Positions 9,461-18,651 of a DNA stretch of 64,000 nucleotides are shown here, one piece after another. The notes below the pieces were generated by a model. That model was not told the DNA's origin and made no database searches. It worked only from the letters and a program-made list of their open reading frames with translations. Within the stretch, counting starts at the first letter, position 1. Each line of letters begins with the position of its first letter. The stretch lies in assembly GCA_038045445.1 (NCBI GenBank), contig JBBSYC010000008.1:1-64000 (forward strand), in the 5' to 3' direction. The stretch is from SICU01 sp038045445. Its GTDB lineage: Archaea; Nanobdellota; Nanobdellia; Pacearchaeales; GW2011-AR1. The position numbers and the translations under genes are program-made.

Positions 9461-10281
9461 GCTGTCTTTCTAAGCTCCATTAAAATTTCTTGTGCAACCC
9501 CAAGGCTTACTGCAGCAATCATGGATTTACTCCCCTCAAATTCGTAAAGATCTTTTCCTATGTCTCTGCCTTCAAAGTCTAAAATGGTGCCTCCAAGTTC
9601 TCTCATAAACAAGTATCCTGCACCTAGTTCATGAGCTTTATTTCTGCCACCAATATATGCAACTCCATGTTGGGCAACTAACGCAAAAGCTACACCTGAA
9701 GAAAGAATATCTCTAGAAACTGTCCTTGCCTCTAAACGGCCTATTGCTGGAAGAAAGTCTGGAGTAGCACGAGAAGTTTCATGATGATTTACATATATTG
9801 TGCTATTTCTTTCTAATTGCTCTGGAAAATTAGTTGCTAACCTAACTCCATTCTTTAATACTCCTTGACCTCTTATTGCCTCAAACAAATCCCCTGTTGT
9901 GTGAATAATTATTCCTGCGTATACTGCATCTTCATACCTTGGATTGGGTGTGTCAAAAATGGTTGCTATTGAACAATAAGGTAAAATTCCTGCTCCATGC
10001 TTTTTGTTAAAAGTTCCGTCTATATCGTCGAAGGCTATTGTTTCTAAGGGATTATCTCCAAATTGAACTCTTTTAAATTCCTCTGTCCATAAAACTGTAG
10101 GCACGCCTCTTTTCTCAACTAAAGATTGAATCTCTCTAGAAATCGCAAGATCTGCTTCCAATACCATATCTTTATCTGTTTCAACTTGTCTTTCGCCTTC
10201 AACACCTAGATCTTTATTTAATCTGTAAGCACTTTCTAGAAGATTCTTACCAAATGCTCTCAAAGAATCAGGGGAATTCAT
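9457..10281 (-). CDS. Inositol monophosphatase-family phosphatase
   Basis: 274 residues. The first acidic motif (WTEE, E67-E68) and the DDIDGT metal site (85-90, normally DPIDGT) identify the IMPase superfamily. The usual C-terminal WDxAAG is altered to AHELGAG, with Glu where the metal-binding Asp is expected, so the activity or substrate may have shifted. Possible substrates are inositol phosphates, sugar phosphates or adenosine bisphosphate. The ATG directly follows the stop of the Nudix gene (no spacer), so they form a small operon. Confidence 0.75.
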   Translation of the reverse strand: MNSPDSLRAFGKNLLESAYRLNKDLGVEGERQVETDKDMVLEADLAISREIQSLVEKRGVPTVLWTEEFKRVQFGDNPLETIAFDDIDGTFNKKHGAGILPYCSIATIFDTPNPRYEDAVYAGIIIHTTGDLFEAIRGQGVLKNGVRLATNFPEQLERNSTIYVNHHETSRATPDFLPAIGRLEARTVSRDILSSGVAFALVAQHGVAYIGGRNKAHELGAGYLFMRELGGTILDFEGRDIGKDLYEFEGSKSMIAAVSLGVAQEILMELRKTA

Positions 10282-10731
10282 TTATTGTGGAAGAGACCTG
10301 AAAACCTCTAAAAGAATATCCTTATTGTGTGGAACCATATGCAATCCCCATATTTCGCTTCTTTCGTAGAGAGACATTCCCGCTCCTTCTTTTAATCTTA
10401 CCTGAGACATCCTGCCGTTATCAAAGTTTGCTGTGTAAACCTCGAGTGCACCTTCTCTTCTTCTTCCATCTGACGGTCTAATATCAAAGTAAGGTCTTGA
10501 TCCAAAATATTTAACACCCTTCAATTCAATACCTAATTCCTCAAAAAGTTCTCTTGTTAAAGTGTCTGCTCCTCTATCCGATTTTCCTTGTTCTATTTTT
10601 CCCCCAAAAAAACACCACATTCCAGGATTCCAAGGATAACCTAAATCTTTTCTTTGTAGAAATACTTTTTTATCTGAAGTTATTGGAACGACTACTGCAG
10701 CTTGATTTCTTTCAACCATAATTTTTACCAT
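10282..10731 (-). CDS. Nudix hydrolase
   Basis: 149 residues. The Nudix signature runs from GGKIEQG (43-49) to TRELFEELGIEL (59-70). The catalytic RELFEE part is intact, but the box is two residues longer than the GX5EX7REUXEEXGU consensus. It probably hydrolyses a nucleoside diphosphate linked to another group. A TATA-like ATATTTAAATAG at 10741-10752 lies about 27 nt before the second in-frame ATG at 10719, so a leaderless transcript would start there and make 145 residues; the ATG at 10731 is the alternative. Operon with the IMPase gene. Confidence 0.8.
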   Translation of the reverse strand: MVKIMVERNQAAVVVPITSDKKVFLQRKDLGYPWNPGMWCFFGGKIEQGKSDRGADTLTRELFEELGIELKGVKYFGSRPYFDIRPSDGRRREGALEVYTANFDNGRMSQVRLKEGAGMSLYERSEIWGLHMVPHNKDILLEVFRSLPQ

Positions 10732-10788
10732 TTTTATAACTATTTAAATATTTGTATTTTGTAACTCTATAATTAAGACAGAAATAAC

Positions 10789-11886
10789 TTATTTCAAAAT
10801 TCCTCTCTTAATAAGAAAATCTTTTGCTTTCTCAATGTAAAACCCTTTGTGATTGTTGTTTTCTGGATTAACTAACACCATTCCGTTTTCTTCAAACTGC
10901 TCTTTTAAGTCCGCTTCAACCATTGTCTGAACTAATTCTTTAAATTTTATTTTAGGACTCCAACCTAATAATCTTTTTGCTTTTGAAGCATCTCCTAATA
11001 ATGCAGGCACCTCTGCAGGACGCTTGTATCTATCTGAAACTTCTACATAATTATTATAATCTAACCCTAAGAGCGAGAAAGCTTCCTCTAAGAATTCTCT
11101 TACTGTATGAGTTTCTTCCGTTGCTATTACAAAATCATCTGGTTCGTGATGCTGTAAAATTGCCCACATTGCTTTAACATATTCTTCGGAATGTCCCCAA
11201 TCTCTTTTTGCATCTAAATTACCCATAACAATTTTATCTGCATGACCTAAAACTATGCGTGCTAATTCTCTGGTAATTTTACGTGTTGCAAAATTAATTC
11301 CTCTTCTCGGTGATTCGTGATTGAAGAGAATTCCATTTGAAGCGAATAATCCGTAAGCAACTCTATACATTCTTGTAAAGTTGAATGCTGCAACCTTAGA
11401 TACACCATAAGGACTTTGTGGCTTGAAAGGAGTTTCTTCATTTTGAGGGGGTGGAGAAGCTCCAAACATTTCTGAGGAAGAAGCTTGATAATATTTACAT
11501 TTTAGTTTTGAATGATGAATTGCATCTAGAAGACGCAAAGTTCCAAGAGCATTTATATCAAATGTAGTTGCAGGATTTTCAAAGCTTATCCCTACATGAC
11601 TCTGTGCAGCTAAATTATAGACTTCATCTGGTTGTACTTTTTCTATGATATTTCTTAAACTTGAGGCATCGGTTAAGTCAGCGTGATAACAAACAAATTC
11701 TTTTGAGGGATCTTGACCATACTTCATTTTTTTTAATAAGTGTTCTATTCTACCACTATGTATGCTACTTGAACGCCTGACTATTCCCCTTACATAATAA
11801 CCTTTACTTAATAAAAATTCTGCAAGATAAGAACCGTCTTGTCCATTTATTCCTGTAATCAAAGCAACTTTTTTTTCGTTGAGCAT
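10789..11886 (-). CDS. gmd: GDP-mannose 4,6-dehydratase
   Basis: 365 residues, the normal length. It has the NAD(P) loop TGINGQDG (11-18), the RRSSSIHSGRIEHL segment typical of Gmd, an active-site SSSEMFG with E139, and Y160/K164 (YGVSK). FNHESPRRGINFATRKI and GNLDAKRDWGHSEEYV are Gmd hallmarks. It converts GDP-D-mannose to GDP-4-keto-6-deoxy-D-mannose, the precursor of GDP-L-fucose, GDP-rhamnose and related sugars. The GDP-fucose synthase-like gene at 25703 could take the next step, and the methyltransferases and cupins could provide branches from the same keto sugar. Confidence 0.95.
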   Translation of the reverse strand: MLNEKKVALITGINGQDGSYLAEFLLSKGYYVRGIVRRSSSIHSGRIEHLLKKMKYGQDPSKEFVCYHADLTDASSLRNIIEKVQPDEVYNLAAQSHVGISFENPATTFDINALGTLRLLDAIHHSKLKCKYYQASSSEMFGASPPPQNEETPFKPQSPYGVSKVAAFNFTRMYRVAYGLFASNGILFNHESPRRGINFATRKITRELARIVLGHADKIVMGNLDAKRDWGHSEEYVKAMWAILQHHEPDDFVIATEETHTVREFLEEAFSLLGLDYNNYVEVSDRYKRPAEVPALLGDASKAKRLLGWSPKIKFKELVQTMVEADLKEQFEENGMVLVNPENNNHKGFYIEKAKDFLIKRGILK

Positions 11887-11979
11887 TTTGCTAATTGCTA
11901 AAAGCGGTTTATAAATATTACTTTGATTTTGTGTCTTATAAAGAAGTTACAAGTTAGGATTTACATAAATATTTAGTCT

Positions 11980-13794
11980 TCAACTATTTTGTTTTCTCAA
12001 TAAATAGAATGGAATTATTATAGAAAATATTGCTAATATCATTAAAATGTATAATATTGAATAAGCCAATACATTCAACAGCTTGCTAAATGCTCCATTC
12101 ACAGAGTAATAGTCAAAAGCTAATTCGGGATATTCATTTCTTGGGATATGATAAAAGAAGTGATTATGAGTATTATCAATAATATTCAACGCTTGTGGGT
12201 TAAACGACAGCCTTGTTTCATAAATTCTATAAAATGGAACCCTCCTTATTTCTGCTCCTCTTACTCCCTTGATTGATCCTCCTCCTTCAAAAGATTTAAT
12301 TGAGGAAACTTCTTTAAATTGACTAATCAATAGCTCCATAGATTCGTTGAGCTCTGGCTGGTCTTTAATTGTTCCCCAGCCACAATCATCATTTACGCAT
12401 TCTATAAAAATAGTCTTTACTGGCACAAACTGGCTACTATTTCCTTTTAACAATTCTGCGACATATTGAGCGTTTATGTAATGCTTATCATAGAACATCC
12501 ATGCATAAGCCCCTGTATAAATCCTTGAATCTACTAAAATAAGGGTATTCTCTTCTGTCTGAGAAGCATAAGACCTTAACTGCTGTGTTGCACTTCTAGA
12601 GGTTAATGGATCATGAAGATGCCATAAATTATATGATAAAATAATTATTAATAATAAAGCTATGAAATATTTTTGATAAAGAGGTTTATTTATCTTCGAC
12701 ACAATCTGAACTATGAAGTGACTCCCAAATAAAGCAAATAATGAAAAGAATGAAGTATAATGTGTTTGCAAAACTATTGAAGACGCGATAAATAATAATA
12801 CAAAAATAAACATTCCTAAGAAAAATAATTTCTCTAGCTTTTTATCTTCTTTTCTTAACCTCTTAAAACAATAAAATATTCCAAGTAAACCTATAAGAAA
12901 AACCAACAGATCTTCTTTTATGAAATATACTGTAAGAATAGAATATAGATTTTTTACTAATTTGTTTAAAACAAACCCTTCACCATGGGCAAGCCCTGGA
13001 CCTGTATAGAATTCAGGGTTTATTCTAAGGAACTGTGCAAGAGGCAAGTCTACAATGCCTTTTGATTTAAAGAGGAAAATATTATACATTATAATTGGAA
13101 CTAATCCAATTAACAAAATAACTATAAAAAGAATAAATCTCCTCAAGTTATTTTTAAATAATTCTTTATTAGATTTATAATTCTTGAACATAATCCATAT
13201 CATGAAAATTAAAAATACAATCACAAAGGCTCCTGTGATTATTTTAACCAATTCTGCAATGGCTAAAAATACCGCGGCAAGAATCGATATTTTACCTTTA
13301 TCTTGATAGGACTTAATGAAAAAATAAGAAGCCAGAAGAACAAAAAACATCATTGTCTGGTCTTGATAGCTTGAGGTCCAAGTTATATGGAAAGCAGATA
13401 TTGCCAGAAGAAATGCTGCTATCAAACCCGCTTTTTTATTATATAATCTGGTAGCTATCATATAAACTACAATTATGGAAAGACTTCCAAATATAAATGA
13501 CAAAAATCTTGCAGTCAGTAAACTTACTCCAAATATCCTATAAGCATAATCGGTTAAATAATACCATATTGGACCTTGAGTCATTGTGCTTAAAGGTGCA
13601 AGTTTTGAGAACCCTAATGCATGAACTCCATGAACCATCTCGTCCTCCACATGAGTAAGATTTGATGATACAATAAATCTTAAGATAAATCCAAGCAGAA
13701 ATATAGAGATTAAGAGAATTTTTTGATTATTTTTAAAATAATTAAAAATAATATCTATAAAGTTACTTTTTTTATTGCGTCCTTTTTCAATCAT
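11980..13794 (-). CDS. GT39/PMT-like membrane glycosyltransferase
   Basis: 604 residues with about 11-13 membrane helices and an outward C-terminal domain (residues ~410-575) before a last helix. The first extramembrane loop has an acidic pair in HVEDEMVH, the place of the catalytic acidic residue in ArnT/PMT enzymes. GPIWYYLTDYAYRIFGVS, followed by ARFLSFIFGSLSI, is a family pattern. It probably uses a polyprenyl-phosphate sugar outside the membrane; the DPM-like enzyme at 15907 could make that donor. Target (protein O-glycosylation or lipid) unknown. Confidence 0.82.
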   Translation of the reverse strand: MIEKGRNKKSNFIDIIFNYFKNNQKILLISIFLLGFILRFIVSSNLTHVEDEMVHGVHALGFSKLAPLSTMTQGPIWYYLTDYAYRIFGVSLLTARFLSFIFGSLSIIVVYMIATRLYNKKAGLIAAFLLAISAFHITWTSSYQDQTMMFFVLLASYFFIKSYQDKGKISILAAVFLAIAELVKIITGAFVIVFLIFMIWIMFKNYKSNKELFKNNLRRFILFIVILLIGLVPIIMYNIFLFKSKGIVDLPLAQFLRINPEFYTGPGLAHGEGFVLNKLVKNLYSILTVYFIKEDLLVFLIGLLGIFYCFKRLRKEDKKLEKLFFLGMFIFVLLFIASSIVLQTHYTSFFSLFALFGSHFIVQIVSKINKPLYQKYFIALLLIIILSYNLWHLHDPLTSRSATQQLRSYASQTEENTLILVDSRIYTGAYAWMFYDKHYINAQYVAELLKGNSSQFVPVKTIFIECVNDDCGWGTIKDQPELNESMELLISQFKEVSSIKSFEGGGSIKGVRGAEIRRVPFYRIYETRLSFNPQALNIIDNTHNHFFYHIPRNEYPELAFDYYSVNGAFSKLLNVLAYSILYILMILAIFSIIIPFYLLRKQNS

Positions 13795-13831
13795 GTAATT
13801 ATAAAGTTTGAGATTATATAAATATAAAGTA

Positions 13832-14662
13832 TTAATGATTTTTTATCTTTAAATAATAGTCTTTCAAAGCACCCTGCCATGGTCTTAATTTTATTTTATT
13901 TGAAATCAAACATTCGCTTTCTGACCTTGCAGGAATTCCAACAGATGCTGTAAAATTTGTATTTACTACTTCAACTAAATTTTTTTTATTTTTTATTGAC
14001 GCCACTTCTTTTACAACATCATATGCAGAGCCACAGTTGGAATTAGCTATATGAAATATTCCTTTCGAGTTGGACTGAATAAGTTTTTTTAGTTCATCTA
14101 TGAAATCAACAATGTATGTTGGAGAACCTGTGCTATCATCTGTAGCTTTTATTCCTGAAAGACTTTCGGAATTTATAAGATAGTCTATGAATTTTGAAAA
14201 ACCACTTTTCTTATAACTTAAACCAAACAACCATCCAGTTCTAATAATCAAAAAGTTTTTAGTTATTCTTTGCAATATTAGTTCTGCCAAATATTTAGTT
14301 TTTCCGTATATATTCAATGGGTTTGGCAAGTGGTTCTCGTCAAAATGTTCGCCTGCTTTTCCGTTAAAAATCGCTCCACTCGAGATAATTATTATAGGAA
14401 TATTTAATTCTAAAGCTTCTGTGGCTACATTACATAACCCTAAAACATTAACCTCATACGCAAGAGAAGGGTTTTTTTCAGAATTATTCAAATCTACTGA
14501 AGCAAGACATAATACGGCAGAAGGATTGTATTTTAATAATGCTTTTTTTACATCTTCTATTTTAGTTATGTCTAAGTCTTTATGAGATAACTTTATTCCA
14601 AATTGTATCTCTTGGGCTATAGCACTATCTTTTCCAATTATAAGAACTTTAGATATATCCAT
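13832..14662 (-). CDS. RmlD-like NAD(P)-dependent sugar reductase (extended SDR)
   Basis: 276 residues. It has the RmlD layout: VLCLASVDLNNSEKNPSLAYEVNVLG, IIISSGAIFNG, and a YGKTK catalytic YxxxK. The N-terminal nucleotide loop reads GKDSAIAQE, short of the usual glycines, so cofactor binding may be weakened or unusual. It probably reduces a 4-keto sugar nucleotide. Its ATG shares one base with the stop of the upstream methyltransferase (TAATG), so the two are translationally coupled. Confidence 0.75.
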   Translation of the reverse strand: MDISKVLIIGKDSAIAQEIQFGIKLSHKDLDITKIEDVKKALLKYNPSAVLCLASVDLNNSEKNPSLAYEVNVLGLCNVATEALELNIPIIIISSGAIFNGKAGEHFDENHLPNPLNIYGKTKYLAELILQRITKNFLIIRTGWLFGLSYKKSGFSKFIDYLINSESLSGIKATDDSTGSPTYIVDFIDELKKLIQSNSKGIFHIANSNCGSAYDVVKEVASIKNKKNLVEVVNTNFTASVGIPARSESECLISNKIKLRPWQGALKDYYLKIKNH

Positions 14663-15894
14663 TAAAATTCCTCTACCTTTAAGTCTGGGAAGGGAATTAT
14701 CATCTTAAAAAAAGGCATAATTTCTTTTAGCCTATTAACAAAACTATCTTTATAATTCCATGAAAGTAAAAGGAAAGTGATTTTGTCTTTCTCATCTTTA
14801 AGTGCTTGAATTGGTTTTACTGGAATGTGAACTCCAGGGGCAACTTTGCCTTGTTTTAAAATAGTATCATCTATTATATAGTCTACATCTTTTGAATTAA
14901 TCCCTATATAATTCATTATTACTACTCCCCTAGCAGGTGCTCCAAGGCCTATGATTTTATGGTTTTTTGCTTTTTCAATATTTATTAATTTTCTCATTTC
15001 AATTTTATAATTCTTTACTTTATTTTCTACTTTTTTGTAATTATCTACATCTGCTAACCCAAATTTAACTTCTTCATTTAACAAGTCGCTTACTGATCTA
15101 GATATTGGCTTTGTAAATTCATCTTTCATTGCAAATATTCTTAATGAGCCCCCTTGAGTTGGAATCTTTTCAACATCAAAAACGGTCAGACCAGCCATCC
15201 TGAAAGTAGAGATGAGTGAATGCAATGAGAAGGTATACACGTGTTCGTGATAAATTGTATCAAATTCTCCCCTTAAGATTGTTTCAAGAGCATATACTCC
15301 TTCCATCATCAAGACTCCATTATCTTTAAGGATTATTCTTACTCCTTTTAGCAGATCAATATTATTAGGAGTATGAGGAATAACGTTTAAAGCAATGGCT
15401 AAGTCAAATTTTCCCTTATCTTTTAAAATATTTGAAGCTGTTTTTGTGTTGAAAAACTCAGGGATATAATCTACTCCTTTTTGTTTATTTACTTCCACAA
15501 GATTTAACGCTGGATCCACCCCTAAAACATTTGAAGAGTATTTTTTAAAGAAAGAGAGAAGCGTTCCGTCATTTGAACCTATCTCTAAAATTTTTGTTTT
15601 TTCGTTTAGGCTTAATTTTTTATTTATATGATCTGCTACACTCTCTAAGTGCTGGATATTTGTCTGTGAGCCTGCAGATAAATGAAGATAATTCCTGAAA
15701 AGATCTTGGGGAGGCACAATCTCTTCTAATTGAACAAGAAAACAATTTGGACAATAAGCCAAGTTAAGAGGATAGGATTTTTCATTTTTTATTTCTTCTT
15801 TTGTGATAAAAGCATTTACTGGAGGAATATTTCCTAACTCTAAAAATCTAGATATCTCCTCGAATCCACAAGACTTGCATTTTAAGCTATTCAT
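14662..15894 (-). CDS. Sugar C-methyltransferase (Methyltransf_13/14 type)
   Basis: 410 residues from the ATG at 15894 (a TTG at 15906 would add four). It starts with a zinc site (CKSCGF, then CPNC), has SAM motif I EIGSNDGTL, the YHEHVYTFS segment with the conserved His pair, and GLGAPARGVV near the C-terminus. This is the full TylCIII/NovU-like C-methyltransferase pattern without the cupin found in its homologue at 7856. It likely methylates a ring carbon of a keto-deoxysugar nucleotide. It lies between the DPM-like glycosyltransferase and the RmlD-like reductase, in one operon. Confidence 0.85.
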   Translation of the reverse strand: MNSLKCKSCGFEEISRFLELGNIPPVNAFITKEEIKNEKSYPLNLAYCPNCFLVQLEEIVPPQDLFRNYLHLSAGSQTNIQHLESVADHINKKLSLNEKTKILEIGSNDGTLLSFFKKYSSNVLGVDPALNLVEVNKQKGVDYIPEFFNTKTASNILKDKGKFDLAIALNVIPHTPNNIDLLKGVRIILKDNGVLMMEGVYALETILRGEFDTIYHEHVYTFSLHSLISTFRMAGLTVFDVEKIPTQGGSLRIFAMKDEFTKPISRSVSDLLNEEVKFGLADVDNYKKVENKVKNYKIEMRKLINIEKAKNHKIIGLGAPARGVVIMNYIGINSKDVDYIIDDTILKQGKVAPGVHIPVKPIQALKDEKDKITFLLLSWNYKDSFVNRLKEIMPFFKMIIPFPDLKVEEF

Positions 15895-15906
15895 GTAAAT
15901 TCTCAA

Positions 15907-16689
15907 TTATAACTGCTTAAATACCTTATTATGTCCTAAATGTGCCTTCGCCCAAATAAACTGACCCAGAACTCCGAATGAACGTATAGCATACCAACTA
16001 GCTCCTTTTATTGAGTGAGATGTATGGTCTGCATGGTAATCTGCTTCAACAGGAACCTCTTTTACATGCATCTTATAATAAGCTGCCTGAGCAATAATTT
16101 GGAAGCTGAACAGGTAATCATTAGTATTCTCATCATAAGGAACTTTTTCTAATAGCTTTCGACCATATATTCTAAATCCAGTGTGAAATTCAGTTAGTTT
16201 TAACCCTAAGACCAAACGATCAAAAAAGCTTAATCCCCTATTAGCAAGGAATCTTATTAGAGGCATTCCATCTTTTAGTGCTTGTCCTTTTTTCTGGAAA
16301 CGAGATCCTAAAATAAGTTGAGCTTTTCCTTCTTGCATATAGGGCATTGCATATTTTATAGAAATTGGATTAAATTGAGCGCCGTCTCCATGAATTTCTA
16401 CAATATAATCTGCACCCATTTCAAGAGCTTTCTTTATTCCAGCTTTAAGGTTCCCACCATAACCTCTATTTGGAACATGCCTGAATGCTTTTAATCCTAA
16501 TTTTTTAGCTACCTCATAAGTTCCATCTTTAGAGCCGTCATCCATCAATATCAGATCATCCAAAAGCTCTTTTGGTATTGCCTTTATCCTTTCTACTGCG
16601 CGGGGTAACATTCTTGCAACATTGTATGCTAGAATTACTCCAATTACTTTAGGTTTTTTTATACCATACTTTAGTTGTTTCTTAACCAT
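15907..16689 (-). CDS. Dolichol-phosphate mannosyltransferase-like GT2
   Basis: 260 residues. VIGVILAYNVARML, LILMDDGSKDGT, NRGYGGNLKAGIKKAL and EIHGDGAQF follow the DPM1/UgtP-type GT2 plan; HGDG stands in place of the common DADGQ metal site. No C-terminal membrane helices are seen, so it is the soluble or peripheral type. It likely makes polyprenyl-phosphate mannose (or glucose), the donor for the GT39-like enzyme. The ATG is exactly as far from a symmetric TTTATAAA box as the divergent SemiSWEET ATG. Confidence 0.83.
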   Translation of the reverse strand: MVKKQLKYGIKKPKVIGVILAYNVARMLPRAVERIKAIPKELLDDLILMDDGSKDGTYEVAKKLGLKAFRHVPNRGYGGNLKAGIKKALEMGADYIVEIHGDGAQFNPISIKYAMPYMQEGKAQLILGSRFQKKGQALKDGMPLIRFLANRGLSFFDRLVLGLKLTEFHTGFRIYGRKLLEKVPYDENTNDYLFSFQIIAQAAYYKMHVKEVPVEADYHADHTSHSIKGASWYAIRSFGVLGQFIWAKAHLGHNKVFKQL

Positions 16690-16712
16690 CTTGAAAAACG
16701 TAATAAAACAGG

Positions 16713-16720
16713 TTTATAAA
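16713..16720. promoter_or_regulatory. Symmetric TATA box shared by two divergent leaderless genes
   Basis: TTTATAAA is its own reverse complement. Its centre (16716.5) is 27.5 nt from the ATG of the minus-strand glycosyltransferase (16689) and 27.5 nt from the ATG of the plus-strand SemiSWEET gene (16744). Both distances fit a TATA box giving leaderless transcripts. An adjacent ATATAT at 16722-16727 could also take part. Confidence 0.6.
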
Positions 16721-16743
16721 GATATATAATTTTTAGTGCTCGA

Positions 16744-16995
16744 ATGATTACAGATATCGTAGGATATGTGGCTGCAATAATGGGAACGTTAATTATGTTT
16801 CCTCAATTGATTAAAACAATAAGAACAAAAAGTGCCAAAGACGTTTCTATGGGTATGTTAATTGTTTTTCTAATTAATTGCTTTCTTTGGGTAACTTAGG
16901 GAATATTAATAAAAGACGGTCCTGTGGCCATAAGTAATTCTTTAGTCTTTATCATACTCGTAATTGAGATTGTTTTGAAAATTAAATATAAATAA
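16744..16995 (+). pseudogene. SemiSWEET-like sugar transporter gene with one in-frame TAG
   Basis: Read through, the frame codes for 83 residues plus stop. It starts MITDIVGYVAAIMGTLIMF, then has the PQ-loop signature PQLIKTIRTKSAKDVSMGM, an FLWVT strand, and ends in a basic KIKYK. This is a three-helix SemiSWEET/PQ-loop protein of normal size. Codon 52 (16897-16899) is TAG, exactly where the family has Tyr in its WxxYG motif; the following GILIKDGPVAISNS continues the family pattern without any shift. One base change (TAT or TAC to TAG) explains it. It may be a fresh pseudogene, a readthrough gene or a sequence error. A TATA box lies 27 nt upstream. Confidence 0.72.
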
Positions 16996-16996
16996 A

Positions 16997-17896
16997 TTAG
17001 TTTTTAACTAAGAATCCGCTTTCCAGGTTGCCAAACTCTACCCTCTTTCCAGATTCTTTTATTTGTCTAACGGTATAGTTGAATTGGTCTCTATCTAGTG
17101 CACCCATTAAAACTGCTGCTCCATCTCCAACCATTTCTCTTGTTCCAGTGTATTTGTCGATTATGAAGTCTACTAATTGTCTTTTAGGTACAAAGAAATA
17201 TCCAGAAGCAGTCTTAGGATTTATTCCTGGCTTCAATTCTTCTGGAGCTAAATGCGTTTTAAGACCGAAAGAAATCATTCCACTAAAATCTGGAGCTTCG
17301 CTAGAATGAACGTTTGTTACTCCAAGAAGAGTTGCATCTGAAGGTTTTAACCCTAATTCTCTGAACATTTTCTCTTCTAAATCTGTTTGTGGTTTAATTA
17401 CTCCGCCATCATATATCTTACATAACCCTGCGCAAGAAGAGTCAATCAAGTTAGGGGCGTGTGTTGCATTAGATGGTCTTCTGTGAACTAAAATTGTTCC
17501 ATCTCCTGTTTCGAGATAAGCTCCAACAGCAAGTATTCTCATCCTACTGTAAAAATCTGGTTGTAATCTTCTCTCTTCTAATGGAAGAGCTCTTAATTCT
17601 TTATCAAAATCAGGATTTAGAGATGTTCTAGTTGTAGCTACATAATCTTGGAAATTTGATGCGTCACAAATTAAAACACCGTCACGACTAGAAGATAGAG
17701 TGGCTAATGGTCCTGCAGTGGCTTTAGGATTAGCAACAAGAACTTTATCTTTCCAGACTCGTTCAATAATAGATTTATCAGAGCTTGTGATATATCGAGA
17801 GAATTCTGATCCAGACATGGTTACATTTAATGCTTCTGGAGATACAGGGTTTTCTGGAGTATAGAAGAATTCTATTTCTGCTCTCGGATTTGTCAT
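16997..17896 (-). CDS. Nudix-fold-like protein with degenerate Nudix box
   Basis: 299 residues. A Nudix-like core is suggested in the second half: ILAVGAYLETGDGTILVHRR (about 123-142), then LIDSSCAGLCK and LEEKMFRELGLKP. The last keeps REL but lacks the EE pair of a working Nudix box. The N-terminal ~115 residues are not recognised. No membrane segment or signal peptide is seen. It may be a non-catalytic Nudix protein or bind a nucleotide-like ligand. It ends one base after the SemiSWEET stop, facing it. Confidence 0.55.
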   Translation of the reverse strand: MTNPRAEIEFFYTPENPVSPEALNVTMSGSEFSRYITSSDKSIIERVWKDKVLVANPKATAGPLATLSSSRDGVLICDASNFQDYVATTRTSLNPDFDKELRALPLEERRLQPDFYSRMRILAVGAYLETGDGTILVHRRPSNATHAPNLIDSSCAGLCKIYDGGVIKPQTDLEEKMFRELGLKPSDATLLGVTNVHSSEAPDFSGMISFGLKTHLAPEELKPGINPKTASGYFFVPKRQLVDFIIDKYTGTREMVGDGAAVLMGALDRDQFNYTVRQIKESGKRVEFGNLESGFLVKN

Positions 17897-17951
17897 AAAT
17901 TAGTTCTGTGGATTTTGGTATATAAATCTTAGTATTGTTACTATTATGTAA

Positions 17952-18608
17952 TTAATCATTATATGCCTGCCTTTGTGTCGGTAAAAAGAATTTTGCAAGA
18001 GCCATGTTCCCTCTAAATAATGCAATAAATCTGCCATATAAACTTTTTTCAGGTGTGTCTTTAGAATAAAACGGGTGTGCTTTTTCCATAAATCTTGAAA
18101 GAGCAGAATAATCTCCCCTTTCAACACCTAATTTCTTCATATCTTTTGCGACGATTACTTTTTGAATCCATTCAATGAATCTAGTATATGAACCACTTCG
18201 AGGATTATTTGTTGGTTCTGGATTGAAATGCTTACTATCTCCAAATACTAATTCTGCACAGTATCTACTCCTACCCATATGGAATGGGTCTGTAATAAGA
18301 GCTATTTCTCTTTGATCTGCTCCAATTAATTGGCGTGAGAAATAAAAATTACCTAATGTATCCAGGGACTGCTCCTCACAAGATATCATTCTTGTTGGAA
18401 CTCCTTGGGATAATAAAAAATCTGCAACTTGGTGACATTCTCTTTTCATTTCTTTTGGTAACGTTCTTCCTAAAAATCCAGAATGTGAACCAGAAACAAG
18501 AATTGGGGTATCTCCATTAGACTCTGAAAACATTTGTATTGCTCTCTGACTTCTGTGCCTTAATTTAGTATCTTCTCCAGATAAGATCATTATTAAATCG
18601 AGTTTCAT
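17952..18608 (-). CDS. DUF218 / YdcF-SanA-like protein
   Basis: 218 residues from the ATG at 18608 (a TTG at 18620 would add four). It has the DUF218 motifs in order: LILSGED-like start, ILVSGSHSG, CEEQSLDTLGNFYFS (the E..S.DT..N motif) and LITDPFHMGRS. Known members are linked to envelope metabolism, and some bind nucleotides or nucleotide sugars. There is no membrane anchor, unlike SanA/ElyC. Its place beside sugar genes fits an envelope role, but the reaction is unknown. Confidence 0.75.
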   Translation of the reverse strand: MKLDLIMILSGEDTKLRHRSQRAIQMFSESNGDTPILVSGSHSGFLGRTLPKEMKRECHQVADFLLSQGVPTRMISCEEQSLDTLGNFYFSRQLIGADQREIALITDPFHMGRSRYCAELVFGDSKHFNPEPTNNPRSGSYTRFIEWIQKVIVAKDMKKLGVERGDYSALSRFMEKAHPFYSKDTPEKSLYGRFIALFRGNMALAKFFLPTQRQAYND

Positions 18609-18651
18609 AAAAATAGACAAATTAGGCCATTCTTAAAGCTTGGGTAACAAA

